64,000 nt of DNA. Origin: Clostridioides difficile (GTDB lineage Bacteria > Bacillota > Clostridia > Peptostreptococcales > Peptostreptococcaceae). A program made the position numbers and the translations under genes. The DNA lies in the NCBI GenBank assembly GCA_012955965.1, contig JABBZI010000005.1, positions 62,001-126,000 of the forward strand. Direction: 5' to 3'. Positions 1-8,938 of this stretch are shown here, one piece after another; the first letter of the stretch is position 1, and each line of letters opens with the position of its first letter. The notes beneath the pieces are model-generated. The model made no database searches. It was not told the DNA's origin and was given only the letters and a program-made list of their open reading frames with translations.

Positions 1-31
1 TCAAATTGTTCACCATCCTTATACAGTATTT

Positions 32-60
32 ATTATAATCTGTGGATGATTTAAAAGCAA
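32..60 (-). promoter_or_regulatory. Candidate promoter of a divergent gene that leaves the window at the left edge
   Basis: On the minus strand a TTGCTT box (55-60) is followed after 17 nt by TATAAT (32-37). Just downstream is an AAGGA-like ribosome site (16-20) with ATG, GTG and TTG start candidates before base 1. This suggests a minus-strand gene starts at the extreme left edge, but almost none of its coding sequence is present. Confidence 0.4.
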
Positions 61-415
61 ATTCTTATTTCTAATGCTTTTATAAGTGATAAATTTATAG
101 ATGATAATTTAATTACAAGGTTAAGTTTGAATGATATAAGTATTGGAGTAAAGTAGAGAAATCATATTAGTAAGATGATTACTAAAAAAATAGTAAAAAA
201 AGTTTAAACTAAGTTGTTATTGTAGAATAATAAGAAATATATTATATAAAACAAGTTATATTAAAGTATAAATGGATATTATTATAAAGAGATGAGACTT
301 ATATTATACTTTAGCTCATTTTATAATATAGTAATAATAATTGTAGTTTTATAACCTAAATTAAATAGGTTAAATAGAATGAGTAGAATTAAATAGATTA
401 AAAAGGAATAATTTT
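61..415. other. AT-rich intergenic region before queG
   Basis: About 350 nt with no open frame of note on either strand and no convincing hairpin. The AGGA element just before 416 is the queG ribosome site. Nothing else can be supported here. Confidence 0.5.
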
Positions 416-1330
416 ATGGATAATAAGGAATTAAAAGAATTTTGTAATCTTATAGGATTAAAGTGTGTAGGAATAGCTGGTATAGATAAGTATGATAATC
501 TAAAAAAGATACTTCAAGATAGACAGGAAAAAGATTATTTGACTGGTATGGAAGAACCAATAATTGAAAATAGAATTAATCCAAGAAATATAATGGAGGA
601 TGCTAATTCTATAATAGTATGTGCATTTCCATATCATATAAACAGAGAAGAAAAAAATGAAAATTCAAATTTATCAAAATATTGCTATGGTAGGGACTAT
701 CATATTGTAGTAAAGGACTTTTTACAACAAATTTGTGATTATATATCTAACACAGTAGAAGATTTTAAATACAAGATATTTGCTGATAATGGGCCATTAG
801 TTGACAGATATTTAGCTTATTTATCAGGTATAGGATATTTTGGAATAAACAATAACATCATAACTGATGAGTATGGTTCTTATATATTTATAGGATATAT
901 AGTAAATAATTATAAATTTGAGGAAGATAAACCACTAGAAAAAAGTTGTTTTAAATGTGGTAAGTGTGTAAAATATTGTCCGGGAAATGCTATATTAGGA
1001 AATTATGATATGAATCCCAAGAAATGTTTATCGTATATAACTCAAAAAAAAGGAGATTTGTCAGAGGAAGAAAAATCTGTTTTAAAGAGTAGTAAAAAGG
1101 TATTTGGGTGTGATATCTGTCAAGAAGTATGTCCACATAATGTTGGAATACCAACAACTCATATTTTGGAATTTAAAGAAAATATAATAGATTATTTGGA
1201 TTATGATGAGGTACAGAATATTTCAAATAAAGAATTCAAAAGAAGATATGGAGATAGAGCCTTTAGTTGGAGGGGCAGAAATATAATAAAGAGAAATATG
1301 GAAATAATTTTAGATAAGTATAATGACTAA
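416..1330 (+). CDS. queG: Epoxyqueuosine reductase QueG (short clostridial form)
   Basis: Cytosolic iron-sulfur and cobalamin enzyme that reduces epoxyqueuosine to queuosine at the wobble position of tRNAs with GUN anticodons, the last step of Q synthesis. Two ferredoxin-type clusters are visible: Cys178, 181, 184, 188 (CFKCGKCVKYCP) and Cys232, 235, 239 (CDICQEVCPHN), with Cys204 between. The DNGPLVDR stretch near residues 124-131 matches the family's active-site region (usually DTGPVLER). At 304 residues it is shorter than the roughly 380-residue E. coli enzyme and lacks the C-terminal HEAT-like part, as I expect for clostridial homologues. The ATG follows an AGGA site. It is monocistronic or loosely linked to the protease gene 105 nt downstream. 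Confidence 0.9.
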   Translation: MDNKELKEFCNLIGLKCVGIAGIDKYDNLKKILQDRQEKDYLTGMEEPIIENRINPRNIMEDANSIIVCAFPYHINREEKNENSNLSKYCYGRDYHIVVKDFLQQICDYISNTVEDFKYKIFADNGPLVDRYLAYLSGIGYFGINNNIITDEYGSYIFIGYIVNNYKFEEDKPLEKSCFKCGKCVKYCPGNAILGNYDMNPKKCLSYITQKKGDLSEEEKSVLKSSKKVFGCDICQEVCPHNVGIPTTHILEFKENIIDYLDYDEVQNISNKEFKRRYGDRAFSWRGRNIIKRNMEIILDKYND

Positions 1331-1435
1331 TAATAAGAGTCTATTTCATATACTTTAATGTGAACTTACTTTAACACTTATTGTATCAAAGTCATATTAT
1401 ATCATTAACGTTAAATATGGGGAGGTGGGGGAATA

Positions 1436-3673
1436 TTGAAATATAATAATACATCTGAAATAAATCCACTAGATTGTATATTAGGGCAAGAAAGAGCAGT
1501 AGAAGCTATGGAATTAGGTCTAAGAATAAATAATCTAGCCTATAACATATACCTAGCTGGTGAATCTGGAACAGGAAAAAGTACTTATGCCTTAAAGGTT
1601 TTGAATGAATATGCATCCCAAAAAAATACACATAAAGATTGGTGCTATATATATAATTTTGAAAACCCTAGAGAGCCTATTATAGTTGAGTTAGAAAAAG
1701 GGTTTGGAAGAGAACTTAAGAAAGATATGGAGAAGTTAATTGAAAGCCTTTTAGAGGATTTTAAAAATGCGTTTGAAAGTGAAAGTTTTGAAATAGAAAA
1801 AAATAAACTTTTGGACGAATATGAAATAGAAAAAGATATGTTACTAAAGCAAATTAAGAAATATGGAGAAGAAAAAGGATTTAAATTAAAACAGAGTAAA
1901 ATGGGAATAGTCTTTATACCTTTGAAAGAAGAGGAAGATGAAAGTGATATATCTGATGAAGAGTTTTATAAGGCAAAAAGAGAACTAGAAAACATGGCTA
2001 TACAAGTTGTATATAAAATTAAAGATTTAGAAGAAATAGCTGAAAAAGCTGTGTTAGAGCTTGAAGAAGAGATAGCTAAACTTGTAGTAGAACCTCACAT
2101 CAAGACATTGTGTGAAAAATATGAAGATTATGATAAAATTCAAGTTTATTTGGAAAGTATAAAGAAAGATATAATAGAATATATGTACTTATTCTATTTA
2201 GATGAAGATGAATTAAAAGATAAGTATGATAAAGAGCATTTTATTAAATATAAAATTAACCTATTTGTAGATAATGGAGGCTCAAAAAATAAAGAATCAG
2301 CACCTGTTATAGTAGAGATAAATCCAAGTCCTGCAAATCTATTTGGAAAGGCAGAATACGATTATGCAAATGGCAATATAAAAACTGATTTTACAAAGCT
2401 ATTATCAGGAGCATTTCATAGGGCTAATGGAGGTTATTTAGTACTTTATGCAGACCAGCTGTTAAAATATACAATGTCTTGGGAAATTCTTAAAAAGACT
2501 TTGCAAACAAAAAAAGTAATATTGGAAACACAGACAGCAATTAAGCCAGAGAATATGCCATTAAATGTCAAGTTAATATTGATTGGAAGCCACTATATAT
2601 ATGACATTTTATATAGATATGATGAAGATTTTGAAAAATATTTTAAAGTATTTGTGGATTTTGATAGTGAAATGGATAAGAATGAAAATAATGAAGAGGG
2701 AATTGCTAGATTTATAGCATCTCAATGTAACAAGAATAATTTAAGACATTTTACTAAGGAAGCTGTTGGTGAAGTTGTCAAATTTAGCACTAGATTGTCT
2801 GGTGACTTAGGAAAATTATCAACTAAGTTTAATAAAATAATGGAAGTCGTGATAGAAGGAAGTGCATATGCAGAGTTTAGAAATTCAAAATATACAGAGA
2901 AGTGTGATGTTAAGAAAGCAATAAGTGAAAAGAGAAAAAGAATTAATAGGGTAGAGACACATATGGATGAATCAATTGAAAATGGATTTACCTTAATAGA
3001 GACAGAGGGAAAACAGGTTGGAGTTATAAATGGTCTATCAGTATTAAGTACAGGAGAGTACTCTTTTGGTAGGGCTTCAAGGATTACAGCAACCACTAGT
3101 CCAGGAAGTAAAGGTATAGTAAATATAGAAAGAGAAGTAAATATGAGTGGCTCTATACATAACAAAGGAGTGCTTATATTAGGTGGTTACCTTTCTGAGA
3201 ACTTTGCACAGGATTTAATAATGTCACTAAATGCGTATATCTGTTTTGAACAAAATTATGGTGGAATAGATGGAGATAGTGCATCTTCTGCGGAGTTATA
3301 TGTATTATTATCATCTCTTAGTGGAGTACCAATTAAGCAGAATATTGCTGTTACAGGCTCTATAAATCAAAAGGGAGATATACAAGTAGTTGGTGGAATA
3401 AGTGAAAAAATAGAAGGATTTTATTCTATATGTAAGACTAAAGGATTAAATGGTGAGCAAGGTGTCATAATTCCTAAGAAGAATCAGAGAAACCTTGTTT
3501 TATCAGATGAAGTTAATGATGCTATAGTAGATGGAAAATTCAAGATATATACAGTTGAAAGAGTAGAAGAAGCTATAGAGATATTGACAGATGTTAAATT
3601 TGAAGAAATAAAAAAATTAGTAAAAGAAAAATTGGCATCCTTCAGTAAGATACAAACTGTATCAAAAGAATAA
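1436..3673 (+). CDS. Lon-like ATP-dependent protease (AAA_32 plus Lon C-terminal domain)
   Basis: Predicted ATP-powered serine protease of the LonB-like group. The Walker A motif AGESGTGKST lies at residues 41-50. A long charged helical insertion fills about residues 90-260. The C-terminal Lon proteolytic domain carries the Ser-Lys dyad: Ser615 in DGDSAS and Lys658 in GGISEKIEG. There is no N-terminal Lon substrate-binding domain, which separates it from classical LonA, and I see no membrane anchor as in archaeal LonB. The start is TTG at 1436, set by a strong GGAGGTGGGGG site at about 1420-1430. A terminator follows, so it is the last gene of its unit. Substrates are unknown; a role in sporulation or protein quality control would be a guess. 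Confidence 0.88.
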   Translation: MKYNNTSEINPLDCILGQERAVEAMELGLRINNLAYNIYLAGESGTGKSTYALKVLNEYASQKNTHKDWCYIYNFENPREPIIVELEKGFGRELKKDMEKLIESLLEDFKNAFESESFEIEKNKLLDEYEIEKDMLLKQIKKYGEEKGFKLKQSKMGIVFIPLKEEEDESDISDEEFYKAKRELENMAIQVVYKIKDLEEIAEKAVLELEEEIAKLVVEPHIKTLCEKYEDYDKIQVYLESIKKDIIEYMYLFYLDEDELKDKYDKEHFIKYKINLFVDNGGSKNKESAPVIVEINPSPANLFGKAEYDYANGNIKTDFTKLLSGAFHRANGGYLVLYADQLLKYTMSWEILKKTLQTKKVILETQTAIKPENMPLNVKLILIGSHYIYDILYRYDEDFEKYFKVFVDFDSEMDKNENNEEGIARFIASQCNKNNLRHFTKEAVGEVVKFSTRLSGDLGKLSTKFNKIMEVVIEGSAYAEFRNSKYTEKCDVKKAISEKRKRINRVETHMDESIENGFTLIETEGKQVGVINGLSVLSTGEYSFGRASRITATTSPGSKGIVNIEREVNMSGSIHNKGVLILGGYLSENFAQDLIMSLNAYICFEQNYGGIDGDSASSAELYVLLSSLSGVPIKQNIAVTGSINQKGDIQVVGGISEKIEGFYSICKTKGLNGEQGVIIPKKNQRNLVLSDEVNDAIVDGKFKIYTVERVEEAIEILTDVKFEEIKKLVKEKLASFSKIQTVSKE

Positions 3674-3709
3674 GTTTATTATAGAATTTAATGGGTATTT
3701 ATGTATAAT

Positions 3710-3745
3710 AAAAAGCAAGAACTTTAATAGGTTTTTGCTTTTTTT
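3710..3745 (+). terminator. Intrinsic terminator after the Lon-like gene
   Basis: A 13-bp stem (3710-3722 with 3731-3743, one G-T pair) encloses an 8-nt loop. The distal arm runs into a T tract. Confidence 0.85.
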
Positions 3746-3870
3746 GTGAAATATATGTAGATTGAATTTTTATTTTGTATATTTTATATATTGATGTTTA
3801 TTTTTTGTTGATATGATTAAACTATGTATGAATGACGTCTTAGAAATTAGTATTTTAAAGGGGGATAATT

Positions 3871-4797
3871 ATGAAAAATGTAAATCTAAAAGAGATAAAT
3901 GAAAAAGAGATAAAAGAAAATAAAGACATAAAAGGGAAAAAAGATATAAATAAAGTTGAACCTAAAAAAGAAATGAATAAAGTAATTAATAAAAAAGATA
4001 AGGTAATTGATGAGAAAGATATAACAAATTTTAGTGATATTGAAGAAGATAAAAAGACTGAAACAGGCAAAAAATCAAAGAGTACTAATTCAAGTAAGAA
4101 AACACAAAAATCAAATAAAGAAACTAGAAGTAAATCTAAAAATAAGAATAAGTCAGTAAATGATAAAGATGTAAATAAGATTTTAGACGAATTAGAAAAA
4201 CTATATCCAGATGCTACATGTGAGTTAAATTATGGGACAGCCTTTGAACTTTTGATAGCGACTATTTTATCAGCTCAATGTACTGATGTAAGGGTAAATA
4301 AAGTTACATCAGAGTTATTTAAAAAGTACAATACAGCAAGAGAGTTTGCTGATTTGAGTATTGAAGAAATTAGTAAAGAGATAAAAAGTTGTGGTCTTTA
4401 CAAAAGTAAATCTCAAAAAATAAAAGATACATCTGAACAACTATGTGAATTATATGATGGTGAGGTACCAGATAGTTTAGAAAAACTTGTGAAATTACCT
4501 GGCGTTGGAAGAAAAACAGCAGGAGTTGTACTTAGTAATGCATTTAATCAACCAGCAATAGCAGTAGATACTCATGTATTTAGAGTTACCAATAGAATTG
4601 GAATAGTTGATGAGCCAAATCCTCAAAAAACAGAATTTGCACTTATGGAAGCTATACCAAAAGAAAGATGGTCACACTCACATCATGTGTTAATTTTTCA
4701 TGGAAGAAGAATGTGTAAAGCTAGAAAACCAGAATGTGGAGATTGCCCAATAAAAGAAGATTGTAATTATTATAAAGAAATTAATGAAATGAAATAA
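3871..4797 (+). CDS. nth: Endonuclease III (DNA glycosylase/AP lyase) with a lysine-rich N-terminal extension
   Basis: Base-excision repair enzyme that removes oxidised pyrimidines and nicks at abasic sites. The helix-hairpin-helix LPGVGRKTAG contains catalytic Lys215, and AVDTHVFR contains catalytic Asp233, with the same 18-residue spacing as in E. coli Nth. The C-terminal [4Fe-4S] loop is Cys282-X6-Cys289-X2-Cys292-X5-Cys298. The catalytic core begins near residue 95; the first ~95 residues are a low-complexity Lys/Glu/Asp/Asn/Ser tract absent from the usual 210-residue enzyme. The ATG at 3871 has a GGGGG ribosome site 9 nt upstream. The extension is in frame and has no other well-placed start before the core, so it appears to be translated. 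It may be a disordered DNA- or RNA-binding tail. Confidence 0.93.
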   Translation: MKNVNLKEINEKEIKENKDIKGKKDINKVEPKKEMNKVINKKDKVIDEKDITNFSDIEEDKKTETGKKSKSTNSSKKTQKSNKETRSKSKNKNKSVNDKDVNKILDELEKLYPDATCELNYGTAFELLIATILSAQCTDVRVNKVTSELFKKYNTAREFADLSIEEISKEIKSCGLYKSKSQKIKDTSEQLCELYDGEVPDSLEKLVKLPGVGRKTAGVVLSNAFNQPAIAVDTHVFRVTNRIGIVDEPNPQKTEFALMEAIPKERWSHSHHVLIFHGRRMCKARKPECGDCPIKEDCNYYKEINEMK

Positions 4798-4993
4798 CTT
4801 TTATCAAAGTAAGTTGTACAAGAGGGATTTTCTGATATAATAATACTTATGAAAATGTTAGATAGAAAACTATTATATATAACTAAGTAAAAATTGTTAT
4901 TAACATTATTATATATAATAGTATAATATTATTGTTATTCTGTTTATAAAATAAAATTTAATAAATTAAGAGCAATACTTAGGGAGGATAAAA

Positions 4994-5464
4994 ATGTCAT
5001 TGAATATAGTATTAGTAGAACCAGAAATACCTCAAAATACAGGAAATATAATAAGAACTTGTGCAGCAACAGGTTCAACTTTACATTTAGTAAAACCATT
5101 AGGTTTTTCATTAGATGATAAACACCTAAAAAGATGTGGGCTTGACTATTGGGATATAGCTGATATACAATATTACGATAGCTTTGAAGAATTACAAGAA
5201 AAGTATCCAAACAGCAAATACTTTTTTTCTACAACAAAGGCTAAACAGTCACATTCAGATGTGAAATATGAAGAAAATTGTTTTATAGTATTTGGTAAAG
5301 AAACAAAGGGATTACCAGAACCTTTGTTGAAAGCAAATATGGATACTTGTATCAGAGTACCTATGTTAGATGTTGAAAAAGCTAGGTCACTAAATTTATC
5401 AAACTCAGTTGCTATAGTAGTGTATGAAGCTTTGAGACAAATAGGATACCCTAATATGAGGTAG
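4994..5464 (+). CDS. trmL: tRNA (cytidine/uridine-34 2'-O)-methyltransferase TrmL (SPOUT family)
   Basis: Methylates the ribose of the wobble base in certain leucine tRNAs using S-adenosylmethionine. At 156 residues it has the normal TrmL length. SPOUT motifs are present: VEPEIPQNTGNIIRTC near the N terminus, FGKETKGLPEPLL in the middle (motif 2), and the knot-forming RVPMLDVEKARSLNLSNSVAIVVYE split between motif 3 and the C-terminal helix. A GGGAGG ribosome site precedes the ATG. The DegV gene starts 34 nt downstream, so the two are probably cotranscribed. The family assignment is firm; which tRNAs are modified is inferred from the family. Confidence 0.9.
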   Translation: MSLNIVLVEPEIPQNTGNIIRTCAATGSTLHLVKPLGFSLDDKHLKRCGLDYWDIADIQYYDSFEELQEKYPNSKYFFSTTKAKQSHSDVKYEENCFIVFGKETKGLPEPLLKANMDTCIRVPMLDVEKARSLNLSNSVAIVVYEALRQIGYPNMR

Positions 5465-5498
5465 TTTAACAAGCCTAAATGAGAAAGGAGCATACTTA

Positions 5499-6347
5499 AT
5501 GAAAAATCTAAAGATAATCTGTGACAGTTTATCGGACGTGCCAAAAGATTTGTTAGATAAATATGATATAGATATTGTCTCGTTAACAGTTATATTAGAG
5601 GAAAAAGAATATAAGGATAGAATCGATATATCTGGAGATGAATTTTATAAAAAGCTTAGAGAAGAAAATGTATATCCAAAAACTTCTCAGGCTACTTATG
5701 CCCAATTTAAGGAAGTGTTTGAGAAGTATACTAGTGAAAATAGAGAGATACTTTATATAGCAGGTTCTGCCACAGCTACAGGGACGTATCAAAGTGCTGT
5801 AATGGCAAAGAATGATGTAGAAGGTAAAATATATACATACGACTCTAACTTGCTTTGTATGGGAACTGGTTTACTTGTAATAAAAGCAGGAGAACTTGCA
5901 AGTGAAGGAAAGTCTATTGATGAAATATTGCCTGTTTTAGATGATTTAAAAGAGAAAGCTTTTGTTATATTCTCAGTAGATACACTAGAATATTTACAAA
6001 AGGGAGGAAGAATATCATCTACTAAAGCAGCAATAGGAAGCATATTAAATATAAAACCTATTTTAGAGATAAAAGATGGACTAGTATCTCAAATATCTCA
6101 AGTAAGAGGAAAGAAGAATGTAATTTCTAAGATGATGGATTTGATAAAATCAAATTGTGGGGATGATTTATCAGACCAAATTGTGTATATAGGATATAGT
6201 GATGATTTTAAGGAAAAAGAACAATTATCTAAGGTTATGGAAGAGGAATTAAGACCTAAGGAAATTAAATTTTTCCAAATTGGTGTGTGTATAGGTGCAC
6301 ATGCTGGACCTGGTGTCACTGGTATCATATGTCTAAAAAATAAATGA
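5499..6347 (+). CDS. DegV family fatty-acid-binding protein
   Basis: At 282 residues it is a full-length DegV protein, the Firmicutes family whose FakB members present acyl chains to a fatty acid kinase. The opening KIICDSLSDVPKDLLDKYDI, the TSQATYAQF stretch near residue 60, and the SVDTLEYLQKGGRISS segment near residues 155-170 are typical. The C-terminal domain ends in GAHAGPGVTGI, the conserved His/Gly motif near the lipid pocket. No FakA kinase is encoded nearby, so a FakB role is inferred only from the family. An AAAGGAG site precedes the ATG. Confidence 0.9.
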   Translation: MKNLKIICDSLSDVPKDLLDKYDIDIVSLTVILEEKEYKDRIDISGDEFYKKLREENVYPKTSQATYAQFKEVFEKYTSENREILYIAGSATATGTYQSAVMAKNDVEGKIYTYDSNLLCMGTGLLVIKAGELASEGKSIDEILPVLDDLKEKAFVIFSVDTLEYLQKGGRISSTKAAIGSILNIKPILEIKDGLVSQISQVRGKKNVISKMMDLIKSNCGDDLSDQIVYIGYSDDFKEKEQLSKVMEEELRPKEIKFFQIGVCIGAHAGPGVTGIICLKNK

Positions 6348-6469
6348 TATTTTTATTTAATGGTTATTTATTTTTTATTAGATTAAGATAAAATATTAAA
6401 TATTGATATGCTAAATTGGATTTGTTTAGAGAAAATTAAGCATTGATATATTAGATTTAGTTTTTAGGG

Positions 6470-6507
6470 AAGTGTGTAAATAGATAAGAATCTATTGCAC
6501 ACTTTTT
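6470..6507 (+). terminator. Intrinsic terminator downstream of the trmL-degV unit
   Basis: A stem of about 15 bp (6470-6485 with 6489-6503) with one bulged base ends in TTTTTT. It separates degV from the BMP genes. Confidence 0.8.
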
Positions 6508-6613
6508 TATAGTAAGATTTATTGTAAATAGTTTAAAATATGAATGTAAATTATATAAAAAATTTGTAAATAGGATATAAAAATATCATGAAGGTATGAA
6601 GGAGTGAAATTTG

Positions 6614-7618
6614 ATGCGTTTAAAAAGAGTATTGATATTGATATTAACCATAGCAATGACAGCTGGAATGTTGGTTGGATGTAGCAATAATCCTAGTAAT
6701 AATTCTAGCTCTAACAAAGATAATAAAAGTAATATAACTGACAAAAATAATTCTAAAAAATCTATATCTATGATATTAGATATTGAAGGAACAAACAATG
6801 AAGTTATGAATAATGCTGCTTTATTGGCATTAAACAATGCTAAAAAGAAACTTAATATAGATACAAATAAAGTGGAATCAGACGATTCATCAACTTTTTC
6901 TAATAGTATAGATATTTTATGTAATGACAATCAAGATTTAATTATAGCTGTAGGAACTAGGTTTGCAAAACCATTGGAGAAGATAGCTAAGAAATATCCA
7001 AAGCAACAATTTGCAATTGTAGACTATGAATATGACAAGCAACCTTCTAATATAACTTCAATTTCTTATGAAGATAACAAATCTGGATATTTAGCTGGAT
7101 TAATTGCTGGAAAGATGACTGAAAGTGATAAGGTTGGTTTTATTGGTGGAACAAAGGGCTCTAGTAGAGATAAATTTGAAGCAGGTTTTAAAGAAGGTAT
7201 TAAATCTTCTAATAGCAGTATAAAAAATGTTTCGGTTGAGTATGCAGATGTTTTTAAAGATAGTAAATCAGCTGAATCTATAGCCAAAAAAATGATGGAT
7301 AATGGAGTAGATGTTATTTTCTCTACTACTGAAGATGATTCAAAAGCTGCAATAAATGCAGTTAGAGCCAAAAATAAAAAAGTTATAGCTACTAATAAAG
7401 ACCAACATGATTTGGCTCCAGAAAATGTTATAAGCTCTATTGTAAAAGATTTTGAAAATCCAACTTATAATCTGATACAAAGTTTTGTAAAGGGAAATTA
7501 TAAAGGTGGAGAAGTTATAGAAAATACAGTTAAGTCTGGAAGTACTGGACTTGCTCCAAATAGCTCTCAAAATGTTCCTCCAGATGTGTTAGAATATGTT
7601 AATAAGAACAATAAATAA
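6614..7618 (+). CDS. BMP/PnrA family lipoprotein (first of a tandem pair)
   Basis: Predicted extracytoplasmic lipoprotein of the basic membrane protein family, which includes nucleoside-binding PnrA and Bacillus Med. The N terminus has two Arg/Lys residues, a hydrophobic stretch and a lipobox ending LVGC near residue 22, followed by a Ser/Asn-rich linker. The body has family features: DLIIAVGTRFAKPL, YPKQQFAIVDY, GYLAGLIAGKMT and VGFIGGTKGSSRDKFEAGF. I prefer ATG 6614 over the TTG at 6611 because it lies 9 nt from AAGGAG. No ABC permease or ATPase is next to it. It shares close similarity and gene order with the following gene, so the pair arose by duplication. Confidence 0.85.
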   Translation: MRLKRVLILILTIAMTAGMLVGCSNNPSNNSSSNKDNKSNITDKNNSKKSISMILDIEGTNNEVMNNAALLALNNAKKKLNIDTNKVESDDSSTFSNSIDILCNDNQDLIIAVGTRFAKPLEKIAKKYPKQQFAIVDYEYDKQPSNITSISYEDNKSGYLAGLIAGKMTESDKVGFIGGTKGSSRDKFEAGFKEGIKSSNSSIKNVSVEYADVFKDSKSAESIAKKMMDNGVDVIFSTTEDDSKAAINAVRAKNKKVIATNKDQHDLAPENVISSIVKDFENPTYNLIQSFVKGNYKGGEVIENTVKSGSTGLAPNSSQNVPPDVLEYVNKNNK

Positions 7619-7658
7619 TCTATAGAGACTTCATGTTCTATATCAGGGAGTGAATTTT

Positions 7659-8786
7659 GTGAAAATAAAAAGGCTATTGATGCTCTGCTTTGTTGTAGTG
7701 TTTACAATTTTTATATTAGCTATATGTAACTTTGATTTTGGATTTGATAAAGTAAATAAAGGTAATTCTAATATAAATAGTGCTAAATCCAAACAGAGTG
7801 AGTCTAAAAGTGTGTCAACCTCATCAAATAAAGATAAAGTAAATAAAGATAAATCAAATAACAAAAGTAATAACGAAGAAGATATAAAAGAGGATGATTC
7901 TTATGTGAGAAAGACTGTTGGTGTATTATTAGACACTGAAAACTTAAATAACGAATCATATAATAATAATGTACTATCAGCTCTAAAAAGAGCTGATAAA
8001 GATTTTGATATTAGAATAAAACTTGAAAAACCAAAGACTTCTAAGAATTTTAAAGAAAGTATAGAAAAACTACATAAATCTGAGCCAGATTTGATAATAG
8101 CAGTCGGAGCTAGATTTGCAGAGCTAATTAAAGAAGATGCTACCAAATATCCAAAACAACAGTTTGCAATAGTTGATTATGCCTATAAAGTTCAACCTGC
8201 TAATGTAGTTTCAGTATCATTTCAAGATAATTCTACTGGATATTTGGCAGGTCTTATTGCAGGTAAAATGACTGATACTGGTAAAGTAGGTTTTATAGGA
8301 GGAATTGAAGGGTCTAGTAGAGATAAGTATGAATCTGGATTTAGGAAAGGTGTCAAAACTTCAAATAAAAATGCTGAGTTATTAGTTAAATATTCAAATG
8401 TATTTGAAAATCCTGAATCAGCTAGAACTATTGCAAAAGAAATGAGAGATTCTGATAGAGACGTAGTATTCTCAGCGACAGAAGATGATAGTAAAAGAGC
8501 TATTCAGGTAGCAAGAGAAAATGGTGGTAAGGTTATAGCTATTAATAAAGACCAATACGATATGGCACCAAACAATGTAATAAGTTCAATTGTAAAAGAT
8601 GTGGAACAACCAGTCTATGAATTAATAAAGAATGTTATAAAAGATGGTTTTCATGGAAGTAAAGTAATGGAATTTAAAATAAAAGATGGAGAAATAGGAT
8701 TGACTCCAAAGAGTAGTAGAAATATACCACCAGATGTTTTAGAGTACATAAAAAAAGAGTATAACAAAGTTAAAGATACATATTAA
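7659..8786 (+). CDS. BMP/PnrA family protein, paralogue of the preceding gene
   Basis: Same binding-protein fold as its upstream neighbour: DLIIAVGARFAEL, YPKQQFAIVDYAY, GYLAGLIAGKMTDTGKVGFIGG and ATEDDSKRA are shared almost word for word. The GTG at 7659 lies 8 nt after AGGGAG; a GTG at 7650 would overlap that site. The N terminus has a hydrophobic segment, but the only Cys follows LAI, so there is no canonical lipobox and it is more likely membrane-anchored or secreted. A long Lys/Ser/Asn/Asp linker (about residues 30-85) follows. The gap from the first copy is 40 nt with no terminator. Ligand unknown. Confidence 0.82.
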   Translation: MKIKRLLMLCFVVVFTIFILAICNFDFGFDKVNKGNSNINSAKSKQSESKSVSTSSNKDKVNKDKSNNKSNNEEDIKEDDSYVRKTVGVLLDTENLNNESYNNNVLSALKRADKDFDIRIKLEKPKTSKNFKESIEKLHKSEPDLIIAVGARFAELIKEDATKYPKQQFAIVDYAYKVQPANVVSVSFQDNSTGYLAGLIAGKMTDTGKVGFIGGIEGSSRDKYESGFRKGVKTSNKNAELLVKYSNVFENPESARTIAKEMRDSDRDVVFSATEDDSKRAIQVARENGGKVIAINKDQYDMAPNNVISSIVKDVEQPVYELIKNVIKDGFHGSKVMEFKIKDGEIGLTPKSSRNIPPDVLEYIKKEYNKVKDTY

Positions 8787-8856
8787 TTATTGTTTTAAGA
8801 GTTTCTAAAAATACACTTTTTAGGTGTAAATTAATTATAGAAAAGTCTAATAATAG

Positions 8857-8892
8857 GTGTGTTAGCAGAAAAATTCTGCTACACACTTTATT
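8857..8892 (+). terminator. Intrinsic terminator after the BMP pair
   Basis: Stem 8857-8870 with 8874-8887, one bulged T, very short AAA loop, followed by TTTATTTATTT. Confidence 0.75.
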
Positions 8893-8938
8893 TATTTCAA
8901 ATAAAAAATTTATCAAAAAAAAGAAAAAGGAGTAAAAA

